A stretch of 64,000 nt of DNA from NCBI RefSeq assembly GCF_002102155.1, contig NZ_LQOU01000064.1:1-64000 (forward strand), given 5' to 3'. The first letter of the stretch is position 1. Every line of letters begins with the position of its first letter. A model generated the notes under the pieces. That model made no database searches. It worked only from the letters and a program-made list of their open reading frames with translations, and was not told the origin of the DNA. Of this stretch, positions 16,496-25,066 are shown piece by piece. The DNA comes from Mycobacterium europaeum. Its GTDB lineage: Bacteria; Actinomycetota; Actinomycetes; Mycobacteriales; Mycobacteriaceae. A program made the translations under genes and the position numbers.

Positions 16496-17865
16496 CCGTG
16501 CAGTGGTGAGCGCGACAGCGCGAGCATCGCCTCGCCGAGCGCTTCGCTTTGAGTCGGATGCGCATGCAGAAAGGGGCCAACCTCGGCCGGTAGGGCTTCC
16601 CAGCCGACGATCACCTGCGCTTCGCCGATGAATTCGCTCACTCGATCACCGACGCAATGGATTCCGACGACGGGGCCGTCACCGTGGACGGGGCCGCGGC
16701 GGATCACCTTGATGCCGCCCGAGGAGCGCAAGATCTGGCTCTTGCCATTGCCGCCGAGGTCGTACACCGTCGTGGTGATGTCGCCGTACCGTTCGCGTGC
16801 CGCGGGTTCGGTGAGTCCCACGCAAGCCACCTCGGGATGGGAGTAGGTGACCCTCGGGATGAACTGCTCGACGACCGGCACGGGATCACGCCGGGCGATC
16901 ACTTCGGCGACGAAGGCACCGTGCGCAAAGCCTCGGTGCGCGAGTTGTGGGCCGGCGACAAGGTCGCCGACGGCATACACGCCCTCGTGGTTGGTGGCGA
17001 GGCGCTCGTCCACACAGACGAAGCCGCGGTCGACGGTGATCCCCGCGTCAGCCAGCGCCCGGGAGCGCGGCTCACGGCCAACGGCGACCAGCAACACGTC
17101 CGCGGTCAACGCGTCGCCACGGTCGGGTGTCACGGTGACGGCGTCCTTGGTCTGACCCGCCTCGGTGACCGCGATTCCGGTGTTGACGGTGACGCCGCGG
17201 CGGCGCAGCGCGCGTTCCAGGGTTCCCGACGCCCAGGAGTCCTCTCCCGGTAACAGTCGGGGCAGCGATTCCAGGATCGTCACCGACGACCCGAGCGACG
17301 TCCACAAGCTGGCGAATTCCACTCCAATGACTCCACCGCCCAGCACAATCGCGGTTTCCGGGACATAGGGCAGTGCGAGCGCCTCATCGCTGGTGACGAT
17401 GCGACCGCCAATCGAGATGCCGGGAATCCGCCGCGGCGACGAGCCCGTCGCCAGGACCACCGCGTTCCCGGTGTAGACGGTGCCCTCGACGTCCACGGCC
17501 CGCCGACCCAGGTAGCGGCCGGTGCCGGGTACGGTGGTGACTTTCCGGCTTGCGACCAGTCCCGCGAGGCCTGCGTGCAGCCGGGTGACCACCGACTCCT
17601 TGTAGGCATGCACGGCGGCCATGTCGACCCCGTCCAAGCGCGCCCTAATACCGAAAGTGCTTGCGGCGCGCGTCATGTCGGCGATCTCGGCGGCATGCAG
17701 CAGCGCCTTGGTCGGTATGCAGCCGCGGTGCAGGCAGGTGCCGCCGAGTTTGTCGGCCTCGATCAGTACCACCGACAATCCGAGTTGGCCGGCCCGCAGC
17801 GCGCACGCATACCCAGCCGGGCCGCCACCGAGAATCAGCACGTCGCTGTGCTGAACCGCCGTCAC
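16486..17865 (-). CDS. Dihydrolipoyl dehydrogenase (E3) of the 2-oxo-acid dehydrogenase
   Basis: FAD/NAD disulfide oxidoreductase that re-oxidises the lipoyl group of E2. 459 residues. FAD motif VLILGGGPAGYACALRAG; redox pair Cys44/Cys49 in GGTCLHRGCIPTK; NAD motif AIVLGGGVIGVEF; second FAD motif VYAVGDL; catalytic His436-Glu441 in HAHPTQSE. Last gene of the four-gene operon E1alpha-E1beta-E2-E3, overlapping E2 by four bases. Distinct from the housekeeping Lpd of mycobacteria, which is encoded elsewhere; a dedicated E3 suggests an independently acquired complex. Confidence 0.93.
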   Translation of the reverse strand: MTAVQHSDVLILGGGPAGYACALRAGQLGLSVVLIEADKLGGTCLHRGCIPTKALLHAAEIADMTRAASTFGIRARLDGVDMAAVHAYKESVVTRLHAGLAGLVASRKVTTVPGTGRYLGRRAVDVEGTVYTGNAVVLATGSSPRRIPGISIGGRIVTSDEALALPYVPETAIVLGGGVIGVEFASLWTSLGSSVTILESLPRLLPGEDSWASGTLERALRRRGVTVNTGIAVTEAGQTKDAVTVTPDRGDALTADVLLVAVGREPRSRALADAGITVDRGFVCVDERLATNHEGVYAVGDLVAGPQLAHRGFAHGAFVAEVIARRDPVPVVEQFIPRVTYSHPEVACVGLTEPAARERYGDITTTVYDLGGNGKSQILRSSGGIKVIRRGPVHGDGPVVGIHCVGDRVSEFIGEAQVIVGWEALPAEVGPFLHAHPTQSEALGEAMLALSRSPLHGHS

Positions 17866-19091
17866 AGCAGCGCCAGCGCCGTGACGGGATTCTGCACGTA
17901 GTCGGCGAATAGGCGCAGGAAGCCACCGGCCGAGCCGCCGTCGCAGACCCGGTGGTCGAAGCTGAGCGACAGCTGGGTCACCTTGCGCACGGCGAGCTCA
18001 CCGCCGAGGGCCCACGGCCGGTCGATGATGCGGCCGACGCCCACGATGGCCGCCTCAGGGTGATTGATGATGGCCGCCGACCCGTCGACACCGAAGACAC
18101 CGTAGTTGTTCAATGTCACGGTGCCGCCCGCCAGCCGTGCGGGCGGGAGCTTGCCGTCCCGGGCCAGAGAAATGACTTCGGCGAGGTTGTTCGACAACGT
18201 CACGGTGTCGAGCGCGTCAGCGTGCGGGATGACCGGGACCATCAACCCGCGCGGCGACTGCACCGCAACCCCGAGATGAATGTGGCGGTGCCGCACAATG
18301 TGCTGGTGTTCGGCGTCGAAGGACGCGTTCAGCTCGGGAAATTGGCGCAGCGCGGCGATGGTGAGCCGGGCCAGCAATGCGAGGAGGCTGACGGGCGCCG
18401 CCTGACCCATGAGTCGTTTCGCCTCCAACAACCCGGTTGCGTCGGCGTCGACCCACGTGGTGGCGTCCGGGATTTCGCGGCGACTGGTGCTCAGCCTGTC
18501 CGCGATGACCTTCCGGATCCCGGTGACGGGAATTCGGGGATCGTCCTCGTTGGCGGATGGTGCCTCGACCGAGATCGCCCGCTCGACGTCGGCGCGGGTG
18601 ATGATGCCGCCGGTGCCGCTGCCCGCAAGCTGCTCTAGGTCGACACCGTTGTCGCGGGCAAGCATTCGGACAACCGGCGAAATGACCTTCGTGGCAGGGC
18701 CCTCCGCCTTTACCGGAACTCGTGGGCGCCGGCGACGTGGCGCGTCATGACCGCTGGTTCCGTAGCCGATGAGTACATTGCCGGAACCGGCGCGCTCTTC
18801 GTCCCGGTGTTGTGCGAACGTGCCACTGCTTTCGGCGGAGTCGGGGAATTCACCGGTGCGCACGGTGATCAGCGGTGCCCCGACCGCCACGGCGACGCCC
18901 ACGGTCCCGTGCAGTTCGGCGACCGTGCCGGCGAACGGGATCGGTACGTCGACGCACGCCTTGGCGGTCTCTACCTCGATGACCGGCTGGTCGATGCTGA
19001 CGCTGTCGCCGACGTCCACCAGCCACCGTGTGATCACGGCTTCGGTAAGCCCCTCGCCGAGGTCGGGCAGCATGAAGGTCTGATCGGTCAC
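17862..19091 (-). CDS. Lipoamide acyltransferase (E2) of the 2-oxo-acid dehydrogenase
   Basis: 409 residues. Lipoyl domain at 1-78 with lipoyl lysine Lys44 in VETAKA; linker; E3/E1-binding domain at about 135-170 (SPVVRMLARDNGVDLEQL); catalytic acyltransferase domain to the C-terminus with LSLSFDHRVCDGG containing the active-site His and Asp. The single-lipoyl, branched-chain-type layout is that of BkdC rather than pyruvate DlaT, which has two lipoyl domains in mycobacteria. Given the neighbouring phenylalanine dehydrogenase, the acyl group may be phenylacetyl; this is inference. Confidence 0.92.
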   Translation of the reverse strand: MTDQTFMLPDLGEGLTEAVITRWLVDVGDSVSIDQPVIEVETAKACVDVPIPFAGTVAELHGTVGVAVAVGAPLITVRTGEFPDSAESSGTFAQHRDEERAGSGNVLIGYGTSGHDAPRRRRPRVPVKAEGPATKVISPVVRMLARDNGVDLEQLAGSGTGGIITRADVERAISVEAPSANEDDPRIPVTGIRKVIADRLSTSRREIPDATTWVDADATGLLEAKRLMGQAAPVSLLALLARLTIAALRQFPELNASFDAEHQHIVRHRHIHLGVAVQSPRGLMVPVIPHADALDTVTLSNNLAEVISLARDGKLPPARLAGGTVTLNNYGVFGVDGSAAIINHPEAAIVGVGRIIDRPWALGGELAVRKVTQLSLSFDHRVCDGGSAGGFLRLFADYVQNPVTALALL

Positions 19092-20092
19092 GCGCCGACC
19101 GCCCAGCGGGTGTCGGGATGGTCATCCCACTGCAGCCGGTCGACGGCGTCGAGAATGCGGTCGCAGGTGGGCAGATACCAGCGTTCCAATTTCGGTGCGG
19201 GGTAGGGGATGTCGTAGCCGCTCACGCGTAGCACCGGTGCCGCCAACTGGTGGAAGCAGCGCTCCTGGATACGTGCGGCGATTTCGGCCGCCACCCCGGC
19301 GAACCCCGGTGCCTCCTGCACCACTACGCAGCGACCCGTCTTGCGGACCGAGGCCGTCACCGTCGCGTCGTCGAACGGCACGATCGAGCGCAAGTCGACG
19401 AGTTCCACCTCCCGGCCGTGCTCGGCGGCCGCCGCCGCGGCGTGCATGGCGGGTTCCACCGACGGCCCGAAGGCAACCAGCGTGACGTCCGCGCCGGATC
19501 GGAGCACGTGGGCTTGTCCGATCTTTGCGCCGCGGCGGAGCTCGACGTCGTCCCTGGAGAAGTACAGACGCTTCGGCTCAAGGAATACCACCGGATCGGG
19601 ATCGTCAATGGCCTCGCGCAACAACCCATAGGCATCGGCGACCGTCGCCGGCGTGACGACTTTCAGTCCCGGCGTGTGGGCATAGTAGGCCTCACTCGAA
19701 TCGCAGTGATGCTCGACTCCGCCAATACCACCGGCGTAGGGCACACGTATCACCAAGGGCGCCGACAGGACGCCACGGGTGCGGTTACGCAGCTTGGCGA
19801 CGTGCGACACGACCTGTTCGAAAGCCGGGTAGGCGAACGCATCGAACTGCATCTCGACCACGGGCCGAAAACCCCCCATCGCCATCCCGACCGCGAATCC
19901 GATGATTCCGGACTCCGCCAGCGGAGTATCGAAACAGCGGTCGGCGCCGAACGTCTCGGCCAGGCCATCGGTGACGCGAAAGACGCCTCCGAGCGTGCCG
20001 ACGTCCTCTCCGAACACCACCACGGAATCGTCGTTGTCGAGCGCATCGCGTAATGCCGCGTTCAGAGCCTGCGCCATCGTGGTCGGTGTCAT
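19088..20092 (-). CDS. 2-oxo-acid dehydrogenase E1 beta subunit
   Basis: 334 residues, the full length for the family. Transketolase-type pyrimidine-binding domain (about 1-180; VFGEDVGTLGGVF contains the Glu that activates TPP) and C-terminal domain (about 200-330). Other family motifs: PLAESGIIGFAVGMA, GGIGGVEHHCDSSEA, and C-terminal DIPYPAPKLE. ATG 20092 overlaps the E1alpha stop (ATGA); the frame extends to 20350 but that lies inside E1alpha. Pairs with E1alpha as an alpha2beta2 decarboxylase. Confidence 0.93.
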   Translation of the reverse strand: MTPTTMAQALNAALRDALDNDDSVVVFGEDVGTLGGVFRVTDGLAETFGADRCFDTPLAESGIIGFAVGMAMGGFRPVVEMQFDAFAYPAFEQVVSHVAKLRNRTRGVLSAPLVIRVPYAGGIGGVEHHCDSSEAYYAHTPGLKVVTPATVADAYGLLREAIDDPDPVVFLEPKRLYFSRDDVELRRGAKIGQAHVLRSGADVTLVAFGPSVEPAMHAAAAAAEHGREVELVDLRSIVPFDDATVTASVRKTGRCVVVQEAPGFAGVAAEIAARIQERCFHQLAAPVLRVSGYDIPYPAPKLERWYLPTCDRILDAVDRLQWDDHPDTRWAVGA

Positions 20093-21213
20093 TTTTCGTC
20101 CTCTTCGAGCTCGGCCGTGAATTCGATGCGGGCTTGTGTCTGCTGTTCGCGCAGTTGCGTGGTCGGCTCCGCGTAGACGTACCGGAACAAATCGTCGATC
20201 TCGGTGGGCCGGGCACGGTTCATGCCGTCCCGGATCGTGGTGGCCAGGCCTTCCGCCTCGGCGGTCAATGCGGCGGCGTAGGCGTCGTCCACCAATCCTT
20301 GGGCGCGCAGGAAGGTTTCCAGTCGCCGGATGGGGTCGCGGGCGGTCCATTCCGTCACCTCCTCCTCAGTGCGATACCGGCGCGGGTCATCGGCGTTGGT
20401 ATGGCCGGATATCCGGTACGTGTGCGCCTCGATGATGACGGGTCCGTTTCCCGCCAGCACGTAGTCGCGCGCCGCGTCCAGCACCGCAAGCATGGCGACG
20501 GGATCATTGCCGTCGACCTGCTCACTGCCGATGCCGTAGCCAACCCCCTTGTGCGCCAACGACGGAGCCACGGACTGGCGGGCCAGCGGAACGCTGATGG
20601 CAAAGCCGTTGTTTTGGACCAGGAAGATCACCGGTGCCCTGAACACCGCGGCGAAGTTCAGGGCTTCGTGGAAATCGCCCTCGCTGGTGGCACCGTCACC
20701 GCATAGGGCCAACACCGCCGCGCTGGTTGCCTTGCGCGTCAGGGCGTGCGCCAAGCCGGCCGCGTGCAGGAGTTGGGTGGCCAATGGTGTGCACTGTGGA
20801 GCGGTGTGGTGACGCTTGGCGTCGAAGCAGCAGTGCCAGTCGCCTGCGAGCATTCCGAGGACCTCGACCGGGTCGATGCCCCGAGCTGTCAGGGCCATCG
20901 AATCGCGGTACGTCGGGAACAGCCAGTCCTGCGCGTGCAGGCACATCGCCGCCGCGATCTGGCAGGCCTCCTGCCCGCGCGAAGACGGATAGACGGCAAG
21001 TCGACCCTGCTTCGTCAACGCCACCGCCTGCTCGTCAAAACGGCGCCCCAGCAACATGTTCCGGTACATCGTCAGCAACCGCTGAGCCTCGGGTCGGGCA
21101 TATCGGGCGCTGCTCGCGACCGGCTGGCCGGCGGGATCGAGGAATTGTACGGCCGTGTCGGCGGGAAGGAACTTCTGATACAGCGAGGTGTCAGCCGATG
21201 CGACCACTGTCAC
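20089..21213 (-). CDS. 2-oxo-acid dehydrogenase E1 alpha subunit
   Basis: TPP-dependent decarboxylase subunit of the branched-chain type. About 374 residues. The TPP motif runs from GDGATSEGDFHEALN (about 172) to QNN (about 200); the conserved loop YRISGHTNADDPRRYR carries the residues around the active site. I chose GTG 21213 because GGAGG lies five bases upstream; the TTG at 21225 overlaps that GGAGG. First gene of the operon, divergent from an Lrp regulator across a 157-base region. Substrate not readable from sequence: branched-chain 2-oxo acids or, from context, phenylpyruvate. Confidence 0.9.
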   Translation of the reverse strand: MTVVASADTSLYQKFLPADTAVQFLDPAGQPVASSARYARPEAQRLLTMYRNMLLGRRFDEQAVALTKQGRLAVYPSSRGQEACQIAAAMCLHAQDWLFPTYRDSMALTARGIDPVEVLGMLAGDWHCCFDAKRHHTAPQCTPLATQLLHAAGLAHALTRKATSAAVLALCGDGATSEGDFHEALNFAAVFRAPVIFLVQNNGFAISVPLARQSVAPSLAHKGVGYGIGSEQVDGNDPVAMLAVLDAARDYVLAGNGPVIIEAHTYRISGHTNADDPRRYRTEEEVTEWTARDPIRRLETFLRAQGLVDDAYAAALTAEAEGLATTIRDGMNRARPTEIDDLFRYVYAEPTTQLREQQTQARIEFTAELEEDEK

Positions 21214-21323
21214 GGTAGCCTCCAATGTCGATTGTCTGTCTTACGATCTTCGGCAGTTGTGGGCCACGTGACAACGAGATCGGTCATAATGAATACGGAT
21301 TGCTGTCTATCCCGGCAAGCGGC

Positions 21324-21334
21324 AACAAATTGTT
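21324..21334. promoter_or_regulatory. Palindrome in the Lrp-E1alpha divergent region
   Basis: AACAA-A-TTGTT is a perfect inverted repeat in the AT-richer part of the 157-base region between E1alpha and the Lrp gene, 37 bases before the Lrp ATG. Lrp/AsnC proteins bind such short AT-rich palindromes, so this is the likely operator. A half-site, AACAAAT, overlaps the Lrp start codon (21367-21373), consistent with autoregulation. Confidence 0.5.
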
Positions 21335-21370
21335 CAGTGCGATGGCCGAGCGGAAGCGAGCGGTAAACAA

Positions 21371-21841
21371 ATGGATGACGCGGTGACACACGTTCAACTC
21401 GACGACGTCGACCGCAGGTTGATCAAAGAGCTGGTCAAGGACGGCCGCTTGTCAATGCTGGCATTGGCGCAGCGCGCACACGTCTCGCGTACCCACGTCT
21501 ACGCACGGGTCGAACGGCTGGAAAAGGCCGGCGTCATCGAGGGCTTCACCGCACGAATCAACATGGAGAAGGCCGGGTTTGCCACATCCGCGTTGATCGC
21601 CCTGACGATTCTGCAGGATTCCTGGCGCGGCCTGTCTGAGCAGTTGAAGACGCTGCGCTATGTCGAGCGCTTCACCCTGGTTGGCGGAGACTTCGATGTG
21701 CTGGTGGTGGTGCGTGCCCCCGACAACCACACCCTTCGCAACGTCGTGCTCGACCGGATCCACAGTCTGGCCGGAATCCGTTCGAGCCGCACGTGGCTGG
21801 TGTTCGAGGAGTGGAGTGACCTGAGTCGCGAATGGCTGTGA
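21371..21841 (+). CDS. Lrp/AsnC-family transcriptional regulator
   Basis: 156 residues: N-terminal helix-turn-helix (LDDVDRRLIKELVKDGRLSM, then VSRTHVYARVERLEKAGVI) and C-terminal RAM ligand-binding domain (about 75-150) with VGGDFDVLVVVRAPD. In actinobacteria, Lrp proteins of this kind sit next to bkd operons and activate them in response to amino acids; a relative in M. tuberculosis lies beside bkdABC. Position between the dehydrogenase complex and phenylalanine dehydrogenase suggests it senses phenylalanine or a branched-chain amino acid. Converges on the phenylalanine dehydrogenase gene with a seven-base gap. Confidence 0.88.
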   Translation: MDDAVTHVQLDDVDRRLIKELVKDGRLSMLALAQRAHVSRTHVYARVERLEKAGVIEGFTARINMEKAGFATSALIALTILQDSWRGLSEQLKTLRYVERFTLVGGDFDVLVVVRAPDNHTLRNVVLDRIHSLAGIRSSRTWLVFEEWSDLSREWL

Positions 21842-21848
21842 TTCGTGC

Positions 21849-22913
21849 TCAGCCGGCGAGGGATGTGGGTGCGGCGGTGCGGCGGCGCGCCAGAGTTCGA
21901 GCGGCCGCATCGGTGGGAATGCCTTCTGCCACGCTGATTTCGTAGACCTGCGTCAGCGTCCGTCCGATGGCTCTGGTGTTATCTGCCACCACGTCGGCAT
22001 CCCACCCGAGCACCTCCCGGCCGACAAGGTGGAATGCGCCGCCGGCATTGGTGACGAAGTCGGGGGCGTACAGGATTTCGCGATCACGCAGGACCGACCC
22101 CGCTTCGTCCTCGGCCAGGATGTTGTTGGCGGCACCCACAACCGCGGAGGCGCTGAGTCGCCGCGCGACGGCGCGGTCGATGACGGCACCCATCGCACAG
22201 GGCGCGAAGATGTCGCATGGGGTGGTGGATACCCGCGCGGGTGGGATCGGGGTGCACCCGAACTCCTGCGCCCAGGCGATCCGCTCGCTGTCGACGTCAG
22301 CGACCAGCAGGCGCGCGCCGGCCTGGGCCGCCATCGTCGCGAGGTGGGCGCCGACCGCGCCAAGGCCTTGGACGAGGATGGTCAGGCCCTCGAAGCCGCC
22401 CATCCCGCCGAACCGCGCGGTGGCTTTCATCGCCTCAAAGACTCCGACTGCCGTGTTGACCGCGCTCGACCCGGCGCCGCCCCTGCCGACCGAGCGGCCA
22501 AACACGAAGTCCGTTGTGTTGCTGAGGACGTCCATGTCCGCGGAGTTTGTGTTGACGTCCGGACCGGTCCAGTAGGCGCCATTGAGTCTGTCGATGTTTT
22601 CGGCGTGCAGGTACAGGATTCGTTTCCAGGTCGCCGCATCGATGTCCTGGCGTGGGGCAGGCAGGGCGATGACGGATTTTCCACCGCCCATGGGTAGGTT
22701 GCTCACCGCCATCTTCAATGTCATGGCCTCGGCCAGACGGGCCGCGTCCGCCAGCGCGTCGGTGAGCGAGGCGTATTGGGCTGCGCGCGTCCCGCCCGCG
22801 GCGCGGCCGTGCCGGATCGAATCGACCCGGATCACGAAAGTCGTGCCGGTGTCGGCGTCATGGCGGGTGAGCGTCAGTTCGCCCTCCCACCGAAGTGCGT
22901 CATCGGGGTTCAT
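21849..22913 (-). CDS. pdh: Phenylalanine dehydrogenase (Rhodococcus M4 type)
   Basis: NAD-dependent oxidative deamination of L-phenylalanine to phenylpyruvate and ammonia. 354 residues, against 356 for the Rhodococcus enzyme, and the sequence follows it closely from memory over the whole length, including SNLPMGGGKSVIALPAPR and YWTGPDVNTNSADMD. Catalytic residues are in place: Lys67 (carboxylate), Lys79 (catalysis), Asp119 (proton relay), Asn263. The NAD domain has GLGAVG (183-188) with Asp206. ATG 22913 (MNPDDALRWEGE) has AAAGG upstream; the open frame extends eight codons more. Leucine dehydrogenase is the main alternative, but the close match to the phenylalanine enzyme and the paa genes downstream favour phenylalanine. 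Confidence 0.9.
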   Translation of the reverse strand: MNPDDALRWEGELTLTRHDADTGTTFVIRVDSIRHGRAAGGTRAAQYASLTDALADAARLAEAMTLKMAVSNLPMGGGKSVIALPAPRQDIDAATWKRILYLHAENIDRLNGAYWTGPDVNTNSADMDVLSNTTDFVFGRSVGRGGAGSSAVNTAVGVFEAMKATARFGGMGGFEGLTILVQGLGAVGAHLATMAAQAGARLLVADVDSERIAWAQEFGCTPIPPARVSTTPCDIFAPCAMGAVIDRAVARRLSASAVVGAANNILAEDEAGSVLRDREILYAPDFVTNAGGAFHLVGREVLGWDADVVADNTRAIGRTLTQVYEISVAEGIPTDAAARTLARRRTAAPTSLAG

Positions 22914-23029
22914 GACTAAGCCTTTCGTATCGACCAACGTGTAGCGACGCTAGGGCGATGCGGACGGACAGGCGAGATCGGCGCGAATAATTCGGACAGA
23001 ATGCTCCACTGCGGCGAAATAGACGGAGG

Positions 23030-23038
23030 ATTTGTTGC
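23030..23038 (-). promoter_or_regulatory. Possible Lrp half-site upstream of phenylalanine dehydrogenase
   Basis: On the minus strand GCAACAAAT repeats nine bases of the palindrome region in front of the Lrp gene (21322-21330). It lies about 120 bases before the phenylalanine dehydrogenase start. A shared half-site would let the Lrp protein control both units. Short enough to be chance. Confidence 0.3.
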
Positions 23039-23084
23039 TTTGGTGGGTTGGCAGCAGCCCCCGGTGAACGGTCTGCTGAGCCGC

Positions 23085-24293
23085 CTACCCGACCACTTTG
23101 CCGCGATGAATGACCAGACGTACGCGTTCGCGAAGCCCCTGCACCGAGATCTCCGGGCCCTCCAGCAGCACCATGTCGGCCCGCTTGCCCGGGGACAGCT
23201 CACCGATGTACGCGCCCGCGTCGAGCAGTTCGGCCGCCGACGTCGATGCGGCACGCAGCGCGTCGATGGCCGAGATCCCCAGCCGATTCATGAGTTCCAA
23301 CTCGCGGAGGTTCTCGCCGTGGCGGCAGATGCCGGCGTCGGTACCCATTGCAATGCGGACACCCGCGGAGTGGGCGAGCCGCACGGACGCTTCGTGCGCT
23401 TCAAGGGCCGCGACGGCCTTCTCGCGCGTCGACTCGGCGATGCCGCCCGAGGTGTCGGCCTGTCGCAGGATCGCGTACGGGGCGGATAGTGTTGGAACCA
23501 GCCATGTTCCGCTCTTGACCATCATGTCGACGGCCTCTTCGTCGAGGTAGACACCGTGTTCGATGGAGCGCACCCCGGCCCGGACCGCGTTTTTGACGCC
23601 CTGCGCGCCCTGTGCGTGCGCCATCACCGGCAAGTGTGCGGCGCGTGCTTCGGTCATCATGACCGCGAGTTCGTCCTCGGCGAGCTGTGCGCGCCGCGGA
23701 TCGCTTCGTGGACTGATCACCCCGCCGGTGGTCGCGACCTTGATGACGTCGGCTCCCGCGCGCACGAGTTCGCGGACCGCGCGGCGCATTTCGTCAACGC
23801 CGTCGACGACGGTCGACGGCCGGCCGGGATAGGTGGGCCACAACGCGTGCACACACTCGCCGGTTGGCAGCCATTCGTCACCGTGGCCGCCGGTTTGGCT
23901 GAGCATTCCGATGGCGATCTGCATGTCGGGACCCTCGACGAGCCCGGCGGCGAGTGCCTGCTTGACACCCAGGTCGGCGCCGGCGGCGTCCCGGATTGTC
24001 GTCACGCCGGCGCGCAACGTCAGCCGCAGGTTGCGCGCGGCCTGAAAGAACCGCAGCGACAATGGCGTTTGGAGCAGCCGCAACGTGTCGACGTCGTCGA
24101 GCATGACGTGCACGTGGCAGTCGATGAAGCCGGGAACGACCAGTTGGCCGGTGGCGTCGATCGCGGTGTCGCCGTCCAGCCCCACGCCGACGTCGACAAT
24201 CCGGGTGCCCTCGACGGCGACGTCCGCGGGCCCCGCCGTCCCGCCGATCGGATCGAAGACGTGGCCGCCCCGGACCACGAGTCGCGCCGTCAC
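23085..24293 (-). CDS. Amidohydrolase, imidazolonepropionase/Xaa-dipeptidase-like
   Basis: 402-residue metal-dependent hydrolase with a TIM barrel. Binuclear metal ligands can be placed: His60 and His62 (CHVHV), Lys185 (VIKVATTGG, probably carboxylated), His226 (MAHAQG), His246 (SIEHG), Asp319 (MGTDAG). This residue pattern is that of the carboxypeptidase/prolidase-like amidohydrolases that cut Xaa-Pro or N-acyl amino acids. It could release phenylalanine from peptide or acyl forms, or open a cyclic amide; neither is shown. GTG 24293 overlaps the TetR stop (GTGA); the frame runs on upstream inside TetR but is not used. Confidence 0.85.
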   Translation of the reverse strand: MTARLVVRGGHVFDPIGGTAGPADVAVEGTRIVDVGVGLDGDTAIDATGQLVVPGFIDCHVHVMLDDVDTLRLLQTPLSLRFFQAARNLRLTLRAGVTTIRDAAGADLGVKQALAAGLVEGPDMQIAIGMLSQTGGHGDEWLPTGECVHALWPTYPGRPSTVVDGVDEMRRAVRELVRAGADVIKVATTGGVISPRSDPRRAQLAEDELAVMMTEARAAHLPVMAHAQGAQGVKNAVRAGVRSIEHGVYLDEEAVDMMVKSGTWLVPTLSAPYAILRQADTSGGIAESTREKAVAALEAHEASVRLAHSAGVRIAMGTDAGICRHGENLRELELMNRLGISAIDALRAASTSAAELLDAGAYIGELSPGKRADMVLLEGPEISVQGLRERVRLVIHRGKVVG

Positions 24294-24922
24294 GTGTGAT
24301 CCGTCGGGCACGGCCCGTACAACGTGTTGATCCAGACGGTTGTGAGTGCCGCCGCGGCGGTGGCCGGGTCGGTGATCGGCCTCCGACCGAACGCCGCGAT
24401 CAGATAACGTTCGTTCATCCACGTCAGCGCCCGCGCCACTTCCGCCGGCTCGGTGATGTGGGTGCGTTTCGCGCACAGATCCGACGCAATGCGGCGCGCG
24501 GTCTGCTCGGCGAGGCGATCGGCGAGCTCCCGATAGAGCGCGCCGATCTCGGGATCGTGCCGGGCGCTGTCGGAGATCGCCTCGATCAGCCGTCCGTGCT
24601 CGACCCATAGCGCGGTGAGCGTCTGCAGGCTGCGGCGCAGCTCGGCGACCGGATCGTCCGACTCCGCCAACCAGTTGTCGGCCACGTGGTCCAATTCGAG
24701 GCCGACGTCGCTGAGCATTGCCATCAGCAGGCTCTGCCGATCGTCGAAATGGCGGTAGAAGGCCGTGCGCGCAACGTCCGCGGCAGACGTGATGTCGTCG
24801 AGCGAGATCTCCGCCCACGCCTTTTGTTCGAGCAGGGCGTGCGCGGCGTCGAGGATGCGGCGACGGGCGTTGCGGCGGTGCTCGCGGCGACGCGCTTGCA
24901 GGTCCGTCTGGCGGGTGGTCAT
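24290..24922 (-). CDS. TetR-family repressor 1 of the Mo-hydroxylase module
   Basis: 210 residues. Helix-turn-helix at about 20-65 with DDITSAADVARTAFYRHF, followed by an all-helical ligand domain. Related along its whole length to the TetR at 32667-33293; the recognition region is identical in the two. Forms an operon with the amidohydrolase and is divergent from the luciferase-like gene; the 144-base spacer holds the palindrome TGACA-CAG-TGTCA. Likely represses itself and the divergent operon. Ligand unknown. Confidence 0.9.
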   Translation of the reverse strand: MTTRQTDLQARRREHRRNARRRILDAAHALLEQKAWAEISLDDITSAADVARTAFYRHFDDRQSLLMAMLSDVGLELDHVADNWLAESDDPVAELRRSLQTLTALWVEHGRLIEAISDSARHDPEIGALYRELADRLAEQTARRIASDLCAKRTHITEPAEVARALTWMNERYLIAAFGRRPITDPATAAAALTTVWINTLYGPCPTDHT

Positions 24923-24968
24923 GAGGTCGAGTCTCGCACACGTGGCACATCAAGTGAAACATCGTTCT

Positions 24969-24981
24969 TGACACAGTGTCA
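24969..24981. promoter_or_regulatory. TetR operator 1, TGACA-N3-TGTCA
   Basis: TGACACAGTGTCA is a perfect palindrome around its central A. It overlaps TTGACA (24968-24973), a consensus-like -35 box of the rightward luciferase-like operon, with a weak TTACGT-type -10 17 bases on. Binding here would block that promoter. CAAGTG (24954-24959) and CACTTG (24982-24987) flank the core as a wider inverted repeat. Confidence 0.7.
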
Positions 24982-25066
24982 CACTTGTAGTTACGTGATG
25001 GGCACCCACGCGGAACCACGCGTCCGCGCAACCGCGTCCCGCACCATAGATTGGGGTTTGAGCCTC

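Noticed and set aside
21849..22913. Leucine dehydrogenase as the identity of the amino-acid dehydrogenase
   Set aside because: Shares the superfamily, but length and full-length similarity follow the Rhodococcus phenylalanine enzyme and the context is phenylacetyl-CoA catabolism; not fully excluded.
24294..25031. Upstream extension of the amidohydrolase frame to 25031
   Set aside because: Lies inside the TetR gene in another frame; the true start overlaps the TetR stop as GTGA.
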